A stretch of 64,000 nucleotides of DNA. Origin: JBCCBV01 sp039033855. GTDB lineage: Bacteria; Planctomycetota; Phycisphaerae; Phycisphaerales; Phycisphaeraceae. Below the pieces are notes generated by a model. The model ran no database searches. It worked only from the letters and a program-made list of their open reading frames with translations, and was not told where the DNA came from. Positions 62,417 to 64,000 of the stretch are shown here, one piece after another (positions within the stretch are counted from its first letter, which is position 1; each line of letters opens with the position of its first letter). A program made the translations under genes and the position numbers. The stretch spans positions 186,001 to 250,000 of the forward strand of contig JBCCBV010000001.1 of the NCBI GenBank assembly GCA_039033855.1. The letters are read 5' to 3'.

Positions 62417-63457
62417 ATGCCCGGGGTAGTTTCAGGCCGTGGCGTCGGTGGGACGTGGTGCGCTTTCCTATCGGCGTGCCTGGCGATCGGGCTGGTGTGG
62501 CTCGGCGGCTGCGCCGCGGGGTCGGGCGCCGCCCCGGCCGACCGGCCGCCGGGGTTATCGCTCGATGCGCCTTCCGCCTGGCCCGAGCGCATCGACATCC
62601 CGCTTGAGGAGCACCACGGGTACCTGTTCCTTCCGGTGTGGATCGACGGCAAGACCGCGGGCATGTTCCTGCTGGACACCGGCGCATCGCTGGACGTGGT
62701 GGCGACCGGCGTCGCGGGACGGCTGCGCCTGCCCGAGTCCGGGCGCGAGGGCGAGGCCGTCGGCGTGGGGGGCACCGCTTCGTTCGGCTATCGCCACGCC
62801 GAGTCGATGCGCTTCGGGCCGTTCGACACCGGGCCGAAAGAGATCGCCGCGGTCGACCTGCAGGCGCTGTCCCGGCGGACAGGCTTTACCGTGGCCGGCA
62901 TCCTGGGGTTCCGGACGATGTCGTCGGCGCCGTTCACCATCGACTACGCCGGGCCCACGCTGACGCTGTATCGGCCGGACCGATTCGTGGCGCCCGATTC
63001 TCCCTATGTGACTTACCGCCGGTTGGGCGGCGTGTCCGCGGTCACCGCCGAGGTCGGCCGCGGACGGGCGGTCTGGATGATCCTCGACACCGGCGACGCC
63101 GGCGCCACCACCATCACGTCCAAGGCGCTCGAACAATGGCCTGAACTCTTGGCCGAGGGCGCGGGCATCGGCCAGGGACGCTCGCAAGGCGTCGGCGGCA
63201 CGGTGACCACGCGCGACACCTGGCTGCGCGAGCTGCGGGTCGGGCGGGTGATCTTCCCCGAACTCGAGGTCAGCTTCGAGCCCTTGGCGGCGCAGCTCGA
63301 CCGGCTGCCCACGCCGACCGGGCGCATTGGCGGCGACGTGCTGCGCCGGGTACGGCTGACGTTCGACCCGCGCAACCGCCGGGTGTATTTCGAGCCCCGC
63401 CGGTCTCGCACAAGCGCGGAGGTTCCCGCCCAAGCGCTCCCGGGGGCAACTCCGTGA
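62417..63457 (+). CDS. Retropepsin-like aspartic protease lipoprotein
   Basis: A 346-residue protein. The leader ends in WLGGC (lipobox Cys near residue 31), so it is lipid-anchored. Two halves each carry a pepsin-like active-site string: FLLDTGASLDVVATG (about residue 90) and MILDTGDAGATTITS (about residue 220). This is an internally duplicated retropepsin-type fold with both catalytic Asp present. GGGAG five bases before the ATG at 62417 favours that start over 62405. It is coupled to guaA (two-base gap) and to the next gene (GTGA overlap), though a functional link to GMP synthesis is not evident. The substrate is unknown. Confidence 0.8.
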   Translation: MPGVVSGRGVGGTWCAFLSACLAIGLVWLGGCAAGSGAAPADRPPGLSLDAPSAWPERIDIPLEEHHGYLFLPVWIDGKTAGMFLLDTGASLDVVATGVAGRLRLPESGREGEAVGVGGTASFGYRHAESMRFGPFDTGPKEIAAVDLQALSRRTGFTVAGILGFRTMSSAPFTIDYAGPTLTLYRPDRFVAPDSPYVTYRRLGGVSAVTAEVGRGRAVWMILDTGDAGATTITSKALEQWPELLAEGAGIGQGRSQGVGGTVTTRDTWLRELRVGRVIFPELEVSFEPLAAQLDRLPTPTGRIGGDVLRRVRLTFDPRNRRVYFEPRRSRTSAEVPAQALPGATP

Positions 63458-64000
63458 ACGCCGACACGCAGGCCGAGCAGGTCGCCACGCTGATCGTGGG
63501 CGCCGGGCCGATCGGGCTCGAACTGGCGGTCGTGCTCCACGCGATGGGCGAGCCGTACGTGCTGATCGACGCCGGGCAGATCGGCGCCACCGTGGCGTGG
63601 TACCCCCGGCAGGCAACGTTCTTTTCTTCGCCAGAGCGAATCGCCATCGCCGGCATGCCGCTGGTGACGCCCGACCAGTCCAAGGCCACGCGCGAGGGGT
63701 ACCTGGCCTACCTGCGCGGCGTGGTGCAGCAGCACGGCCTGCCGGTGCGCACCTTCGAGCGGGTGGAGTCGATCGCCCGAGAAACGCAAGGTTTTTCGGC
63801 GCAAACCGACAAACAGGCTTACCGCGCCGAGCGCGTGGTGCTGGCCATCGGCGACATGCACGCCCCGCGCCGGCTGGGCGTCCCGGGCGAAGACCTGCCG
63901 CACGTTTCGCATTACTTCGTCGAACCGCACCCGTACTTCCGGCGGAAGCTCCTGGTGGTCGGCGGGCGCAACTCCGCGGCCGAGGCGGCGCTGCGGTGTT
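63454..64000 (+). CDS. YpdA-like FAD/NAD(P)-dependent oxidoreductase, 5' part
   Basis: The first 182 codons of a gene that runs past the window end. Start GTG overlaps the previous stop as GTGA. The FAD-binding Rossmann motif is TLIVGAGPIGLELAVVLHAM. A second nucleotide-binding motif begins KLLVVGGRNSAAEAAL, and VVLAIGDMHAPRRLGVPGED separates them. The order and the string YPRQATFFSSPERIAIAGMP match YpdA-type proteins, which act as bacillithiol disulfide reductases in Firmicutes. In planctomycetes the thiol partner is not established. It is probably co-transcribed with the two genes before it. Confidence 0.82.
   Translation, partial: MNADTQAEQVATLIVGAGPIGLELAVVLHAMGEPYVLIDAGQIGATVAWYPRQATFFSSPERIAIAGMPLVTPDQSKATREGYLAYLRGVVQQHGLPVRTFERVESIARETQGFSAQTDKQAYRAERVVLAIGDMHAPRRLGVPGEDLPHVSHYFVEPHPYFRRKLLVVGGRNSAAEAALRC

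Overview
The window looks like chromosome of a planctomycete, most likely class Phycisphaerae. The reasons are very high GC with strong GC3 bias, several secreted proteins ending in a PEP-CTERM sorting signal preceded by duplicated dockerin-like Ca-binding loops, pseudopilin-like proteins with the FTLIELLVVIAII leader, a YdjY-domain protein, a DUF5658 protein and a GldG/DUF4340 pair. Taxonomy is inferred from gene content, not from a marker search.

Layout. 1-4103: end of a GldG-like protein, a DUF4340 protein and an RsmB-type rRNA methyltransferase. 4188-6519: PilZ protein, small lipoprotein, YdjY protein, hypothetical protein. 6516-18819: GH113 hydrolase, purD, pheS, purC (with an in-frame palindromic repeat), an esterase, uvrB, a DUF547 protein and a hybrid histidine kinase. 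18851-29830: an alpha-glucan locus (GH31, LacI regulator, pseudopilin, two PEP-CTERM proteins, GH66 dextranase-type enzyme). 29926-29998: tRNA-Gly(TCC). 30187-34796: a Mn/Zn-type ABC transporter whose two permeases both carry C-terminal MntR/DtxR-like domains. 34917-44948: a beta-glucan locus (two PEP-CTERM proteins, pseudopilin, GH30, LacI, then divergent GH1 and GH5). 44987-51299: HD-GYP protein, sigma factor, GT9 glycosyltransferase, ispH and UDP-glucose dehydrogenase. 51300-64000: sulfite reductase, a low-GC two-gene DUF262/HEPN island, PEP carboxykinase, DUF5658, amidohydrolase, OmpA lipoprotein, guaA, a retropepsin-like lipoprotein and the start of a YpdA-like oxidoreductase.

How the genes fit together. 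The two glucan loci share a plan: a LacI regulator beside its own palindromic operators, a cell-surface glycosidase carrying dockerin-like and PEP-CTERM tails, a pseudopilin, one or more PEP-CTERM proteins built from a putative glucan-binding domain, and one or more further glycosidases transcribed divergently. GH66 with GH31 suggests dextran or other alpha-1,6-glucan. GH30 with GH5 (exo-beta-1,3-glucanase type) and GH1 suggests laminarin-like beta-1,3/1,6-glucan. No sugar transporter, cohesin or exosortase gene is seen in the window.

The most unusual items are the mirrored glucan loci with shared uncharacterised domains, the regulator-permease fusions, the DUF262/HEPN island (a candidate defence or toxin-type system), and in-frame low-complexity or palindromic insertions in purC, pckA and the DUF4340 gene.
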